Assembly (NCBI GenBank): GCA_029265405.1
Contig: JAJUJI010000002.1
Coordinates: 62,001 to 126,000 of the forward strand
Origin: Clostridiales bacterium
Lineage (GTDB): Bacteria > Bacillota > Clostridia > Oscillospirales > Oscillospiraceae
Direction of reading: 5' to 3'
Length of the DNA stretch: 64,000 bases
The notes beneath the pieces were generated by a model that saw nothing but the letters and a program-made list of their open reading frames with translations, was not told where the DNA came from and did no database searches. Positions within the stretch are counted from its first letter, which is position 1. Every line of letters begins with the position of its first letter. Shown here piece by piece: positions 7,688 through 16,392 of the stretch. The position numbers and the translations under genes were made by a program.

Positions 7688-8431
7688 ATGAGGCGGAAAA
7701 CGGCTTTGATACCCGCGCTTTTGCTTGCGCTGGCCCTCGCTTTGATTCAGCCTCCAGACAGTCCCGCTATAAATTACGGCGCCGGCAAAGCGGCTTTCAT
7801 ATTGGACGCGGGGCACGGGGGAGCGGACGGAGGGGCAGTCGCCAGCGACGGGACGGCGGAGAGCGCGCTTAATCTAAGCATATGCCTGAAGCTTGACGCG
7901 ATACTCGGGCTGTTTGGATATTCCCAGATACTGACAAGAGAAAGCGAGGAATTAGACTATCCCGACAGCGCCGGCACGATACGCGAAAAGAAGATCTATG
8001 ACCAGAAAAAAAGGGTGGAGCTCATAAATTCCGTTGAAAACGGGATATTGGTTAGCGTGCATTTAAATAAATACCCTTCGTCGCAGCCGCATGGAGCGCA
8101 GGCTCTGTACAATAGAACGGAGCTTGGCAAAAGGCTGGCCGAAAGCATGCAGGCTCTCTTTATCGAAACGCTCATTGACGGGAACAGGCGGGCCGCGGCT
8201 CCGGTTCCGGACGACATATATCTGATGAAAAGCGTCAAATGCCCGGCCGTCCTTGTGGAATGCGGCTTTTTATCCAACGACGGTGAGCTGGCCCTGCTGA
8301 AGACAGACTCGTACAGGACAAAGCTCGCCGCTATAATAGCCGCCGCCTGCGTCAAATTCAGCGGGAGCATGGCCGAGGGCGGAGGAGCCGAGGCCGGGAT
8401 GTGCGCGGAAACAAGGCGAGGTATGCTTTAA
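7688..8431 (+). CDS. N-acetylmuramoyl-L-alanine amidase, CwlD-like
   Basis: The 247-residue zinc amidase (Amidase_3 family) cleaves the bond between muramic acid and the stem peptide. An N-terminal hydrophobic segment (ALIPALLLALALALI) serves as signal or anchor. Zinc ligands are visible: His43 in LDAGHGGADGG, Glu58 in TAESALNLS, and the His of VSVHLNKY; VECGFLSN supplies the catalytic glutamate. The short single-domain form resembles CwlD, which with a deacetylase makes muramic lactam in the spore cortex, but a vegetative amidase is possible. ATG 7688 is preferred over TTG 7676 because the upstream site has no ribosome-binding sequence. Confidence 0.85.
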   Translation: MRRKTALIPALLLALALALIQPPDSPAINYGAGKAAFILDAGHGGADGGAVASDGTAESALNLSICLKLDAILGLFGYSQILTRESEELDYPDSAGTIREKKIYDQKKRVELINSVENGILVSVHLNKYPSSQPHGAQALYNRTELGKRLAESMQALFIETLIDGNRRAAAPVPDDIYLMKSVKCPAVLVECGFLSNDGELALLKTDSYRTKLAAIIAAACVKFSGSMAEGGGAEAGMCAETRRGML

Positions 8432-8491
8432 TATATTAATTATGCGTTTGCAATTTAAACATAAGCAAAACCGGGGAGGCCGGAGCTGTAT

Positions 8492-9877
8492 ATGGCAAAG
8501 CCAAAGCAGGTTTTTTACTGCGTTGAATGCGGGAACGAAACGATAAAATGGCAGGGGAGATGCCCCGCGTGCGGCGCATGGAACAGCATAGTCGAGCACG
8601 CTGAAAGGCCCGCCAGGGACTCGAAATCAGGGGGAGGCTCCGCGCCGCCGGGCGGCGCGCCAAAAGCACCCGTCCGCATATCGGAGCTTGACGGCGAGGA
8701 TGAGCGCCGGATATCCACGGGCATAGGGGAGCTTGACAGGGTTCTTGGCGGGGGAGCCGTGGAAGGCTCGCTGATACTGATAGGCGGCGCCCCCGGCATC
8801 GGTAAATCCACGCTGCTTCTGCAATTTTGCGGCAGGCTGTCAAAAAGGAAAAAGATACTCTATGTCAGCGGAGAGGAGTCGGCAAGGCAGCTGAAGCTTA
8901 GGGCGAGGCGTCTTGGCGCAGAGGATGGCGAGCTGTACATCCTTGGCGAAACCTCACTTGGGAACATATTGTCGGCGGCGGAGGAGTCAAGACCGGACGT
9001 GCTTATAATCGATTCGATCCAGACCGTCTGCAATGAAGGCCTGGACGCTTCACCCGGCAGCGTGGTTCAAGTCAAGGATTGCACTCTGGCATTTATGAGG
9101 CTGGCAAAGGATACGGGCATTACGATTTTTATCGTAGGCCACATCAATAAGGAGGGCGCTATTGCGGGCCCCAAGGTGCTGGAGCATATGGTTGACTGCG
9201 TCCTGTATTTTGAGGGCGACGGAGGCGGCGGCTACAGGATAGTCAGGGCCGCCAAAAACCGCTTCGGCTCCACCAACGAAATAGGAGTCTTTGAAATGGG
9301 GGGCGGCGGCTTGAAGGAGGTTCCGAATCCCTCGGAAGCGCTGCTGTCCGGAAGGCCCGCCGGAGCGGCAGGCAGCTGCATTTGCTGCGTTATGGAGGGA
9401 GCGCGACCCATTTTGGCTGAGATACAGGCTCTAATCGCTCCCACAAGCTTCAACGTGCCCCGCCGCAATTCAAACGGACTTGACTACAACCGTGCCATGC
9501 TGCTGCTGGCGGTGCTGGAAAAGCGGGGCGGGCTGAAGCTGTCCGCCAGCGACGCCTATATAAACGTCGTCGGCGGCTTGCAGGTGGACGAGCCGGCCGC
9601 AGATTTGGCCGCGATATTGGCAATAGCATCCAGCGTTACCGACAGGCCCGTAGACGCAAGACTTGCGGCGATAGGGGAGGTGGGTCTTACCGGGGAGCTG
9701 CGCTCGGTCACGTCCCTGGAGCAGAGGCTTGCCGAGGCGGCCAGGCTGGGCTTTTCGGCCTGCATTATCCCCAGGGGTAACAGAAACAAATATGCGGCGC
9801 CGCAAGGCCTGAAAATAATAGAGGCCTCCAATATAAGCGAGGCGCTGTCATATTCCATAGGCGCGTACAGAAAATGA
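8492..9877 (+). CDS. radA: DNA repair protein RadA
   Basis: The 461-residue RecA-like ATPase processes branched recombination intermediates. It begins with the four-cysteine zinc finger (C10, C13, C24, C27). The Walker A motif GGAPGIGKST is at 98-107 and the RadA-specific KNRFGS motif is at 255-260. A C-terminal Lon-protease-like domain contains DYNRAMLLLAVLEKRGG and the GEVGLTGELRSV region. Length and order match the family. The start has GGAG 6 nt upstream. Its stop overlaps the next start by 4 nt. Confidence 0.97.
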   Translation: MAKPKQVFYCVECGNETIKWQGRCPACGAWNSIVEHAERPARDSKSGGGSAPPGGAPKAPVRISELDGEDERRISTGIGELDRVLGGGAVEGSLILIGGAPGIGKSTLLLQFCGRLSKRKKILYVSGEESARQLKLRARRLGAEDGELYILGETSLGNILSAAEESRPDVLIIDSIQTVCNEGLDASPGSVVQVKDCTLAFMRLAKDTGITIFIVGHINKEGAIAGPKVLEHMVDCVLYFEGDGGGGYRIVRAAKNRFGSTNEIGVFEMGGGGLKEVPNPSEALLSGRPAGAAGSCICCVMEGARPILAEIQALIAPTSFNVPRRNSNGLDYNRAMLLLAVLEKRGGLKLSASDAYINVVGGLQVDEPAADLAAILAIASSVTDRPVDARLAAIGEVGLTGELRSVTSLEQRLAEAARLGFSACIIPRGNRNKYAAPQGLKIIEASNISEALSYSIGAYRK

Positions 9878-10635
9878 CTAAATGGGTCGAGCGGCCGAAT
9901 CTGCCTTTATTTAAAGTCAGATATGTTTTGCTGGGTAAAAAATATTCACTTTTAAGTAATATTCTTAGCAATTTGGGAATAAATATTATTCATGTACCTG
10001 ATAATTATGATGTAAATCCAGCTCTTGCCGGACACGCGGACCTTTCGGCGCTGCATTTGGGGGGCAGGAGAATACTGGTAAGCAGGAGCATAGGGCATTT
10101 TGCTTCCGAACTGAATGTGCTCGGCTTTGAGGCGGAGCTGAGCGGACGGCCTTGCTCGGCAGCTTACCCGGGCGACGTCGGCCTGAACGCCTGCCTGATA
10201 AAAAACAAGCTGTTTTGCGCCGCTAAATATGCCGATGAAAAGCTGCTCGTCTTTGCCGAGGAAAAGGGCTTGGAAATCATAAGCGTTAAGCAGGGCTACG
10301 CAAAGTGCTCCATTTGTGTGGTAGACGAAAGCCATATCATAACCGAGGACAAGTCAGTCCATAAAGCCGCCGAAGCCTGCGGCGTTGAAAGCCTGCTGAT
10401 AAGTCCGGGCCACGTAGCGCTCGAGGGCTTCGGCTATGGCTTCATCGGCGGCGCGACCGGAAAGCTCGGAAAAAGCGCGCTTGCGTTTACCGGCACATTG
10501 AAGCGTCATCCGGATGAGGACAAAATATTGAGATTTTTGGAAGCCTGCGCAGTCGAGCCGGTGTATCTGACTGATCGGCCCTGCTTTGATGTCGGCTCGA
10601 TTTTGCCGGTTATCGAAGAGGACTCAGGCTCCTGA
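9874..10635 (+). CDS. DUF6873-family protein (GME-like fold), unknown function
   Basis: The 253-residue protein is coupled to radA through an ATGA overlap. It resembles the clostridial family DUF6873, predicted to share the beta/alpha-propeller (guanidino-group modifying enzyme-like) fold; this is from memory of N-terminal VRYVLLGKKYSLLSNILSNLG and the EGFGYGFIGGATGKLG segment near the end. No function is established. The first ~45 codons are strikingly AT-rich compared with the rest of the gene. A long perfect hairpin follows the stop by 2 nt. Confidence 0.7.
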   Translation: MTKWVERPNLPLFKVRYVLLGKKYSLLSNILSNLGINIIHVPDNYDVNPALAGHADLSALHLGGRRILVSRSIGHFASELNVLGFEAELSGRPCSAAYPGDVGLNACLIKNKLFCAAKYADEKLLVFAEEKGLEIISVKQGYAKCSICVVDESHIITEDKSVHKAAEACGVESLLISPGHVALEGFGYGFIGGATGKLGKSALAFTGTLKRHPDEDKILRFLEACAVEPVYLTDRPCFDVGSILPVIEEDSGS

Positions 10636-10637
10636 CG

Positions 10638-10681
10638 CCCCTAACACTCAACAAAATTTTTATTTTGTTGAGTGTTAGGGG
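10638..10681. repeat. Perfect 20-bp inverted repeat with 4-nt loop after the radA operon
   Basis: The left arm (10638-10657, starting CCCCTAACACTCAAC) and the right arm (10662-10681) are exact reverse complements around TTTT. No T-run follows on either strand, so it is not a standard intrinsic terminator, though its position 2 nt after a stop codon suggests it forms the 3' end of the transcript. Confidence 0.8.
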
Positions 10682-10827
10682 TCCGCGCCCGCGCCTCTTC
10701 CCCGTGTTGCAGCAAGGCATTATTATTTATTATTTACATCAAATATCAAGACTTTGCCGCCGTGGGTTTCATGCACGGAGCCGACGGTCGCCGCTGTATA
10801 AGGCGTTTTTAGGGCGAAATTCGATAA

Positions 10828-10864
10828 AAAACGCGCCCGGGCACAGCTCGCCTGCGGGCGCGTT
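10828..10864 (-). terminator. Intrinsic terminator of yunB
   Basis: Read on the minus strand, ACGCGCCCG pairs with CGGGCGCGT across a 15-nt loop, followed by a T-run. It lies about 40 nt downstream of the yunB stop. The remaining 10682-10827 stretch shows nothing recognisable. Confidence 0.75.
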
Positions 10865-10904
10865 CTTCATCGCGTTATTAAGATGGCAATATATGGAATA
10901 ATTA

Positions 10905-11615
10905 CTATGTCGTAATGTCGAACTGTTCTGTCGGTTCATCCCATTTTTCGTCGCCCTCAAAATAGGTGTAGCTGTCCGGCACGTCTCCGACTATCACGGT
11001 TTCGGCCACGGTAAGCTCCGTAGCAATGGAGGCCGAGGTTTTTTCTCCCGGTATAAGTATTCCAAGGCTGATGTCTACTTCGATTATTATCCTGTGCCTG
11101 GTCTGGTTTATGCCCGTTGAGGTAAAGGAATTTTTAAATTCCGTATTGCAGGAGGCTACGGATATGATACGTACCGGTATCCTGGGCCCGCGCCCGGAAA
11201 GCAGGTTTCCGCCGAGGATGTTTCCTATTGGTATGGACAGCTCAGAACGCCTTGTGGATATCAATTCGTCAACGATTGCCTTAGTAATGTCGGCCTTGAG
11301 TATATTTATCCTGCTCATGTCGGTCATGAGCGCGGTGACGCGCCCGGAGGAATCCTTTTCCAGATGCACTATATCGGTATAGTCCAGCTCTCCGTTGTAG
11401 AGCTTTTCGGCGATGGAATTGTTAACGGCGGCGGTCACGGCATTTTTAACCGAGGCCAGCGCCATATCGCGCACTATCGGCGTCAGCTTGCGCCAGGCGC
11501 CTATGCTCATAACGAATAGCGCCGCGGCAATCAGCAGCAGGCCGGCCAGGATCCGCTTTCCCCTTGCAAAACGGCTTTTATAACGGCTTTGGTGAAGTAC
11601 AAGCACGCCGCGCAT
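10905..11615 (-). CDS. yunB: Sporulation protein YunB
   Basis: This 236-residue protein has one N-terminal membrane segment (ILAGLLLIAAALFVMSIGAW) and an extracytoplasmic domain with the features of YunB: DMALASVKNAVTAAVNNSIAEKL, SIPIGNILGGNLLSGRGPRI and NQTRHRIIIEVDI. In Bacillus, yunB is a mother-cell sporulation gene needed for full spore yield; its biochemical role is not known. The gene follows a methionine gamma-lyase family gene, and its start codon lies inside an imperfect inverted repeat. Confidence 0.9.
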   Translation of the reverse strand: MRGVLVLHQSRYKSRFARGKRILAGLLLIAAALFVMSIGAWRKLTPIVRDMALASVKNAVTAAVNNSIAEKLYNGELDYTDIVHLEKDSSGRVTALMTDMSRINILKADITKAIVDELISTRRSELSIPIGNILGGNLLSGRGPRIPVRIISVASCNTEFKNSFTSTGINQTRHRIIIEVDISLGILIPGEKTSASIATELTVAETVIVGDVPDSYTYFEGDEKWDEPTEQFDITT

Positions 11616-11651
11616 AGCCTTACCACCTTTTATTAAAGGTTATGCGCGGCG
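11606..11651. other. Inverted repeat enclosing the yunB start codon
   Basis: Arms of 16 nt (CGCCGCGCATAGCCTT at about 11606-11621 and its near-complement AAGGTTATGCGCGGCG at 11636-11651) differ at one position. The left arm contains the yunB ATG, and the Shine-Dalgarno (AAGGTGG on the minus strand) is in the loop. It lies between the upstream gene's stop and yunB. Confidence 0.6.
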
Positions 11652-11663
11652 CGCCTGTCCGTA

Positions 11664-12899
11664 TTACAGCTTATCTGCTGCTATCATTATGCCCAGCTTG
11701 CCGGACTCATAGGTCAGGGCGCCCTGAAGATAGGCCCTATAGGGCGGCAGCATAGGCGCGTCGCAGGAGAGCTCGATCGACGCGCCCTGTATGAAGGTTC
11801 CGGCGGCCATAATTACCTGGCAGTTGTAGCCCGGCATGTCCCAGGGCTCGGGAGAGGCAAAGCTGTCCACCGGGGCTCCGCCCTGTATTCCGGCGCAAAA
11901 ACGCTTGAGAAGGGCCGGGTCCTTGAAATCTATGGCCTGTATAATGTCATATCGCGGCTCGGCGTAGCCCGGCGCGGCGTCGTATCCCAAAAGCTCCATC
12001 AGAGCCGCGCAGAATACGGCGGTCTTCATTGCCTGCGCGACGGTATGCGGCGCCATGAACAGTCCCTGGAAAAGCTGCCTAGAATGGCCCAGAGTAGCCC
12101 CCACTTCCCCGCCAAGACCCGGCGCCGTCAGCCTGTTGGCGGCGGCCTCGACAAGCCCGCTCCTGCCCGCGACATAGCCGCCCGCAGGGGCAAGCCCTCC
12201 GCCCGGGTTTTTTATAAGAGAACCGGCGATGAGGTCCGCCCCGAAGTCGGTCGGCTCACTGAGCTGCACAAACTCGCCGTAGCAGTTGTCAACGACGACA
12301 TAAGCGCGGGGGTTTGCCAGCCGGACAGTTTTTATTATCTCGCCTATTGTCTCGACGGGCAGCGCTTTTCTTCCGCTGTAGCCGCGCGAGCGCTGGATGT
12401 AGACGGCCCCAATGTTGTCCGGAGCGGCGGCCTCGGCGATTGCGTCATAATCCGGCGTTCCGTCCGGCAGTAGGTCCACCTGCCTGTAATTGACGCCGTA
12501 TTCCCTGAGCGAGCCGCTATGGCTTCCGGTTATGCCTATGACGCCGAGCAGCGTGTCGTAGGGAGCTCCGGTTGCCGACAGCAGCGTCTGTCCGGGCTTG
12601 GCTGCGGCGTAAAGCGCCGAGGCTATGGCGTGGGTGCCGTTTGCAAAGCTCAGGCGCACAAGCGCGGCCTCGGCCCCGAAAATCTCGGCCCAGATCCTGT
12701 CCAGCGCTTCCCTGCCCATATCGCCGTAGCCGTAGCCCGTCGTGCCGGCAAACATCGCTTCCGAAACTCTGTTGTTATGGAAGGCCGCAAGCACCTTTTC
12801 GGTATTCGCCGCGGCTACCTCGTCTATTGAAGCAAAGCTCCCGGCCGCCAGCCTCTCGGCCTCGGCGGCCAGCTTCCTGATTCTGTCCGATATGATCAT
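11664..12899 (-). CDS. Methionine gamma-lyase family protein (PLP-dependent, YnbB-like)
   Basis: The 411-residue PLP enzyme belongs to the Met_gamma_lyase family (PF06838), older name aluminium-resistance protein. The N terminus MIISDRIRKLAAEAERL is family-like. VVDNCYGEFVQLSEPTDFGADLIAGSLIKNPGGG contains the cofactor Asp and the Schiff-base Lys (in SLIKNPGGG). The substrate is not settled for this family; cysteine/methionine-type lyase activity is inferred. ATG 12899 is chosen because it gives a 4-nt ATGA overlap with the upstream peptidase gene and matches the family N terminus. Confidence 0.85.
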   Translation of the reverse strand: MIISDRIRKLAAEAERLAAGSFASIDEVAAANTEKVLAAFHNNRVSEAMFAGTTGYGYGDMGREALDRIWAEIFGAEAALVRLSFANGTHAIASALYAAAKPGQTLLSATGAPYDTLLGVIGITGSHSGSLREYGVNYRQVDLLPDGTPDYDAIAEAAAPDNIGAVYIQRSRGYSGRKALPVETIGEIIKTVRLANPRAYVVVDNCYGEFVQLSEPTDFGADLIAGSLIKNPGGGLAPAGGYVAGRSGLVEAAANRLTAPGLGGEVGATLGHSRQLFQGLFMAPHTVAQAMKTAVFCAALMELLGYDAAPGYAEPRYDIIQAIDFKDPALLKRFCAGIQGGAPVDSFASPEPWDMPGYNCQVIMAAGTFIQGASIELSCDAPMLPPYRAYLQGALTYESGKLGIMIAADKL

Positions 12900-13906
12900 A
12901 GCGTTTCCAGATAAAGCCGCGCCAGTCTGACTATGCTTTCCAGGTCCCTCATGCACGCTACGCAAGAGGGCGAATGGATATAGCGTACGGCGGCGGCTAT
13001 GCCGGCTACCCTAACTCCCGAGCCGCTGCGCTGTATGGCCGCCGCGTCGGTTCCGCCGGAGATATAAGTTTTAGTCTGCCAGGGTATGCCGTTGGCGTCA
13101 GCCACCGAGGTTATATCCTTGAAAAGCCCCCTGTCGGTTATGGTTCCGTTGTCCATAAAGGGCACAACGGGCCCGAGGCCCGGAGCGCAGACTCTGGCGC
13201 CCCCCGTCTGCGAGGGCAGATCGGCCGCCGTGGTGCCTTCAAAAACGAGGGCTATGTCCGGCCTAAGCCTGTTTGCGGCGACAAGCGAGCCTCTTGTGCC
13301 TACCTCCTCCTGCGCTGTGAAGGCCAGCCAGGCGTCTGCCGGCATATCCTTCATAAGCTCAAGCAGCGCGGCGCAGCCTATCCTGTCGTCTATGGCCTTG
13401 GCGCGTATGAAGCCGTCCCCGAATTCCCTTACGGACAGGTCGAAGCAGCCGACGTCTCCCGGCCTTGCAAGCCTCTCCGCCTGCTCCCTGGACTCCGCTC
13501 CTATATCGATATAGAGCTCGGAAACCTTAGGTATTCTGTTCTTCTCGTCCGGGCCGGACAGGTGCGGGGGCTTTAGTCCTATAACGCCCGGTATCATATT
13601 GTCGCCTATATGCACCCGCTTGCCGAGCGCCACCCTGCGGTCAACCGAGCCGACAAAATCAAATTTAAGGTAACCGTCGTCGGTTATATAGGTTATGATG
13701 AGCCCTACCTCGTCCATATGGGCCGCCAGCATTATTTTTTTGCCCGGTTTTTTGCGCCCTTTTACGTAAACAAGAAGATTGCCCAGGTTGTCAGTTATTA
13801 TTTCGGAGGCGTAGGGCTCAGCCTTGGCTTTTATATATTCCCTTACCCTCTCTTCCCTGCCGGAAACCCCGGGAATGAGGCATAATTCTTTTAAAACTTC
13901 CGTCAC
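12896..13906 (-). CDS. M42 family metallopeptidase (glutamyl aminopeptidase-like), copy 1
   Basis: This 336-residue cytoplasmic aminopeptidase of clan MH has the conserved sites IMLAAHMDEVGLIITYI (His-Met-Asp), KAIDDRIGCAALLELM (bridging Asp), AFTAQEEVGTRGSLVA (catalytic Glu pair) and the C-terminal HSPSCVA. M42 enzymes form large shells that degrade small peptides. The start is a GTG (13904-13906) that overlaps the upstream stop. It is one of two adjacent diverged paralogues, probably with different peptide preferences. Confidence 0.92.
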   Translation of the reverse strand: MTEVLKELCLIPGVSGREERVREYIKAKAEPYASEIITDNLGNLLVYVKGRKKPGKKIMLAAHMDEVGLIITYITDDGYLKFDFVGSVDRRVALGKRVHIGDNMIPGVIGLKPPHLSGPDEKNRIPKVSELYIDIGAESREQAERLARPGDVGCFDLSVREFGDGFIRAKAIDDRIGCAALLELMKDMPADAWLAFTAQEEVGTRGSLVAANRLRPDIALVFEGTTAADLPSQTGGARVCAPGLGPVVPFMDNGTITDRGLFKDITSVADANGIPWQTKTYISGGTDAAAIQRSGSGVRVAGIAAAVRYIHSPSCVACMRDLESIVRLARLYLETL

Positions 13907-14931
13907 GCGAGCCTGCCTCCCCTGATATACTCCGTTATGAGCCGGCAGGCCTCCTCCGCGTCGGAGAGCCTTGCCGTCTCGACCGGGCTGTGCATATATT
14001 TAACCGGGATTGACACTATGGCGGTGGCGACGCCCAGGCGGCTGACCTGTATCGGCCAGGCGTCGGTTCCCGAGCTGCCGGGCATGACCTCGACCGAATA
14101 AGGTATCCCGGAAATAGCGGCGGTTTCCATAAGCCTTTGAGTAATGCCCCGGGAGGCGTTGGGGCCGACGCCTATGGTTACTCCACCGCCGGCTTTGAAG
14201 GTTTCGGCCTTAGAAGTATCCGGCTGCAAGGCGAAGGTGACGTCCGCGGCTATGCAGAAGTCAGGCTCCAGGCCGAAGGCTCCGGGAGCAGCGCCCCGCG
14301 TCCCCGCCTCCTCCTGCACGCTTGCCATGAAGCAGACGTCGAATTTAAGCGGCAAATCCTTGATGTTTTCCATGACCTTGATAAGGACGGCCGCGCACAG
14401 CCTGTCGTCAAGCGCCTTGGAAACGACGCTGCCGCCGCTCAGCTCGAAAAATTCGCCCTCAAAAACGCCGGGGGCGCCGGGCTTAACGAGCTTTTTTGTT
14501 TCCTCCTCAGACAGTCCCAAATCAATATAAAGATTTTTAATTTCAATAGCTCTTTCTTTTTCGTCTTCCGAAAGCAGATGCGGCGGAAGGCAGGCTACGA
14601 CTCCGTACAGCGGCTTATCCGCCAGAACCGTCACCTCGCGGGCCGGAAGCAGCCTTGGGTCATACTTTCCGAGCGGCGCGAATTTTACGAAGCCGCCGCA
14701 GAGCTCGGTGACAATAAAGCCTATCTCGTCGATATGCGCGTCGAGCAGCAGCCTGGGCGCTCCTGGGGCGCCGCAGCGCTTTATGCCGATTACGTTTCCC
14801 ATTGCGTCGGTATAAACCTCGTCCGCCAGCGGCCCGATAAGCTCCGCTATTTTTTCGGCGGCCGCCCGCTCGAAGCCCGAGGGCGCGGGGATCCGGCAAA
14901 GCTCCTTTACAAGCGTCTTTAAATCCGTCAT
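13903..14931 (-). CDS. M42 family metallopeptidase, copy 2
   Basis: This 342-residue paralogue of the downstream gene has LLLDAHIDEIGFIVTEL, SKALDDRLCAAVLIKVM, CFMASVQEEAGTRGAAPG and KYMHSPVETARL, the full metal-ligand set of M42 peptidases. The copies are well diverged, so the duplication is old. Its ATG overlaps the murD stop (ATGA) and its stop overlaps the next GTG, so translation is likely coupled from murD through both peptidases. Confidence 0.92.
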   Translation of the reverse strand: MTDLKTLVKELCRIPAPSGFERAAAEKIAELIGPLADEVYTDAMGNVIGIKRCGAPGAPRLLLDAHIDEIGFIVTELCGGFVKFAPLGKYDPRLLPAREVTVLADKPLYGVVACLPPHLLSEDEKERAIEIKNLYIDLGLSEEETKKLVKPGAPGVFEGEFFELSGGSVVSKALDDRLCAAVLIKVMENIKDLPLKFDVCFMASVQEEAGTRGAAPGAFGLEPDFCIAADVTFALQPDTSKAETFKAGGGVTIGVGPNASRGITQRLMETAAISGIPYSVEVMPGSSGTDAWPIQVSRLGVATAIVSIPVKYMHSPVETARLSDAEEACRLITEYIRGGRLA

Positions 14932-16289
14932 ATCAATTCCCTTATTATTTGTTTATAGCAGTTTCCGCGCTCCTCAAAATTCTTGAATTGGTCAAAGGCG
15001 GCGCTGGCCGGCGAGAGGAGCACCACGTCGCCTTCCGAGGCCGCGGCCGCGGCCTGAAGAACGGCGCCTTTAAAATCGCTGTTTTCCAGAATAAGCGGCT
15101 TTTCGCCGGGGGCCGCCTCCACGGTCTCCCTTATTTTCGGAGCGGTCGCCCCGTTCAATACGAGGACCTTTACCTTTTCGTTTATGACCGGACCCAGGAC
15201 GTCGTAGGGGATGTGCTTGTCGTAGCCCCCCGCTATGAGTATCACCTTTTGCTCGAAGGAATTCAGTCCCGCAATGCACCTTGTGGGGGACGTGGCTATG
15301 GAGTCGTTGTAGTAGCGCACTCCCCTGAGCGTCCTTACAAGCTCTATGCGGTGCTCGACCCCTCGGAAGGTTTCCGCTACGCTCCGGCAGGCGTCCGCGC
15401 CGGCGGCGTCTATCGCCGCGGCGAAGGCAGCCATATAGTTTTCAATGTTGTGGAGGCCCGGAAGAAGGATGTCCTTTGCGTCTATAAGCCTTGTTCCGTT
15501 GAAATAGATCGCCTCGCCGTCATACCAGCAGCCGTTTTCCGGTTTTGCCCGGCGGCTGAAGAACCGCACCTCGCCCGCCGCCTGCCTTGCCATGGCGGCC
15601 GTTATCTCGTTGTCCGCGTTCAATACCAGAAGGCCGTCCCGGCCCTGGTATCTGAAAATGTTCCGCTTTGCCTCGACGTATTCGTCCATAGAGCTGTGGT
15701 AATCCAGATGGTTTGGGGAAATATTGGTTATCACGGCGATATGCGGGCTTTCGGTCATGGTCATGAGCTGGAAGGAGGAAAGCTCCAGAACCGCCCAATC
15801 CTCGGGCATTATTGAAGGCGCATCGGCCAGCAGCGGCCTGCCTATATTGCCGCCCAGATGCACCGTCTTTCCCGAGGCCTCCAAAATTTTTGATATGACC
15901 GTCGTCGTGGTGCTTTTGCCGTCGCTTCCCGTAACGGCTATGATGCGGCAGGGGCAGACTTTAAAAAACACCTCCATTTCGGAGGTGAGCTCGGAGCCGT
16001 TCTCCGCCGCCCTGACAAGCTCCGGAGTACCCGGCTTAAGCCCCGGCGTGCGGAAGATTACGTCCTCGCCAAGCCCGTCAAGGTATCCGTCGCCAAGCAT
16101 CAGCCTCGCGCCGAGCTTCTCCAGCTTGCCGGCGGTATCGCCCAGACGCTCGCGAGACGCCCTGTCCCTCGCCGTTACCTCAACGCCGCTTTCAAGCAGC
16201 ATGCGTATAAGCGGCTCGTTGCTGACGCCTATTCCTATGACGGCGACTCTCTTGTTTTTCAATGTATTCAGATAATCGTTAATGCGCAA
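14928..16289 (-). CDS. murD: UDP-N-acetylmuramoyl-L-alanine--D-glutamate ligase
   Basis: The 453-residue Mur ligase adds D-Glu to UDP-MurNAc-L-Ala in the cytoplasm using ATP. A Rossmann-like N-terminal domain (KRVAVIGIGVSNEPLIRMLLESG) is followed by the ATP loop VTGSDGKSTTTT (about 119-130), ITNISPNHLDYHSSMDEYVEAKRNIF and the C-terminal YNDSIATSPTRCIAGLNSF, all MurD signatures. The start is a TTG (16287-16289) with GGGGTG 6 nt upstream. It heads the minus-strand murD-M42-M42-lyase-yunB chain. It is separated from mraY/murG-type genes, which is unusual for a division-and-cell-wall cluster gene. Confidence 0.95.
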   Translation of the reverse strand: MRINDYLNTLKNKRVAVIGIGVSNEPLIRMLLESGVEVTARDRASRERLGDTAGKLEKLGARLMLGDGYLDGLGEDVIFRTPGLKPGTPELVRAAENGSELTSEMEVFFKVCPCRIIAVTGSDGKSTTTTVISKILEASGKTVHLGGNIGRPLLADAPSIMPEDWAVLELSSFQLMTMTESPHIAVITNISPNHLDYHSSMDEYVEAKRNIFRYQGRDGLLVLNADNEITAAMARQAAGEVRFFSRRAKPENGCWYDGEAIYFNGTRLIDAKDILLPGLHNIENYMAAFAAAIDAAGADACRSVAETFRGVEHRIELVRTLRGVRYYNDSIATSPTRCIAGLNSFEQKVILIAGGYDKHIPYDVLGPVINEKVKVLVLNGATAPKIRETVEAAPGEKPLILENSDFKGAVLQAAAAASEGDVVLLSPASAAFDQFKNFEERGNCYKQIIRELI

Positions 16290-16357
16290 CGCTACACCCC
16301 ATTTTATTATGCTTTACGCCGCTACATTATATATCCAAAATATGCAGAATTCAATCC

Positions 16358-16386
16358 TTGACACCGCGCAAATCGAGCTGTAAAAT
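16358..16386 (+). promoter_or_regulatory. Promoter of rnpB
   Basis: TTGACA (16358-16363), a 17-nt spacer and TAAAAT (16381-16386) place transcription start near 16393, exactly where the RNase P P1 helix begins. Confidence 0.8.
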
Positions 16387-16392
16387 GCCAAT

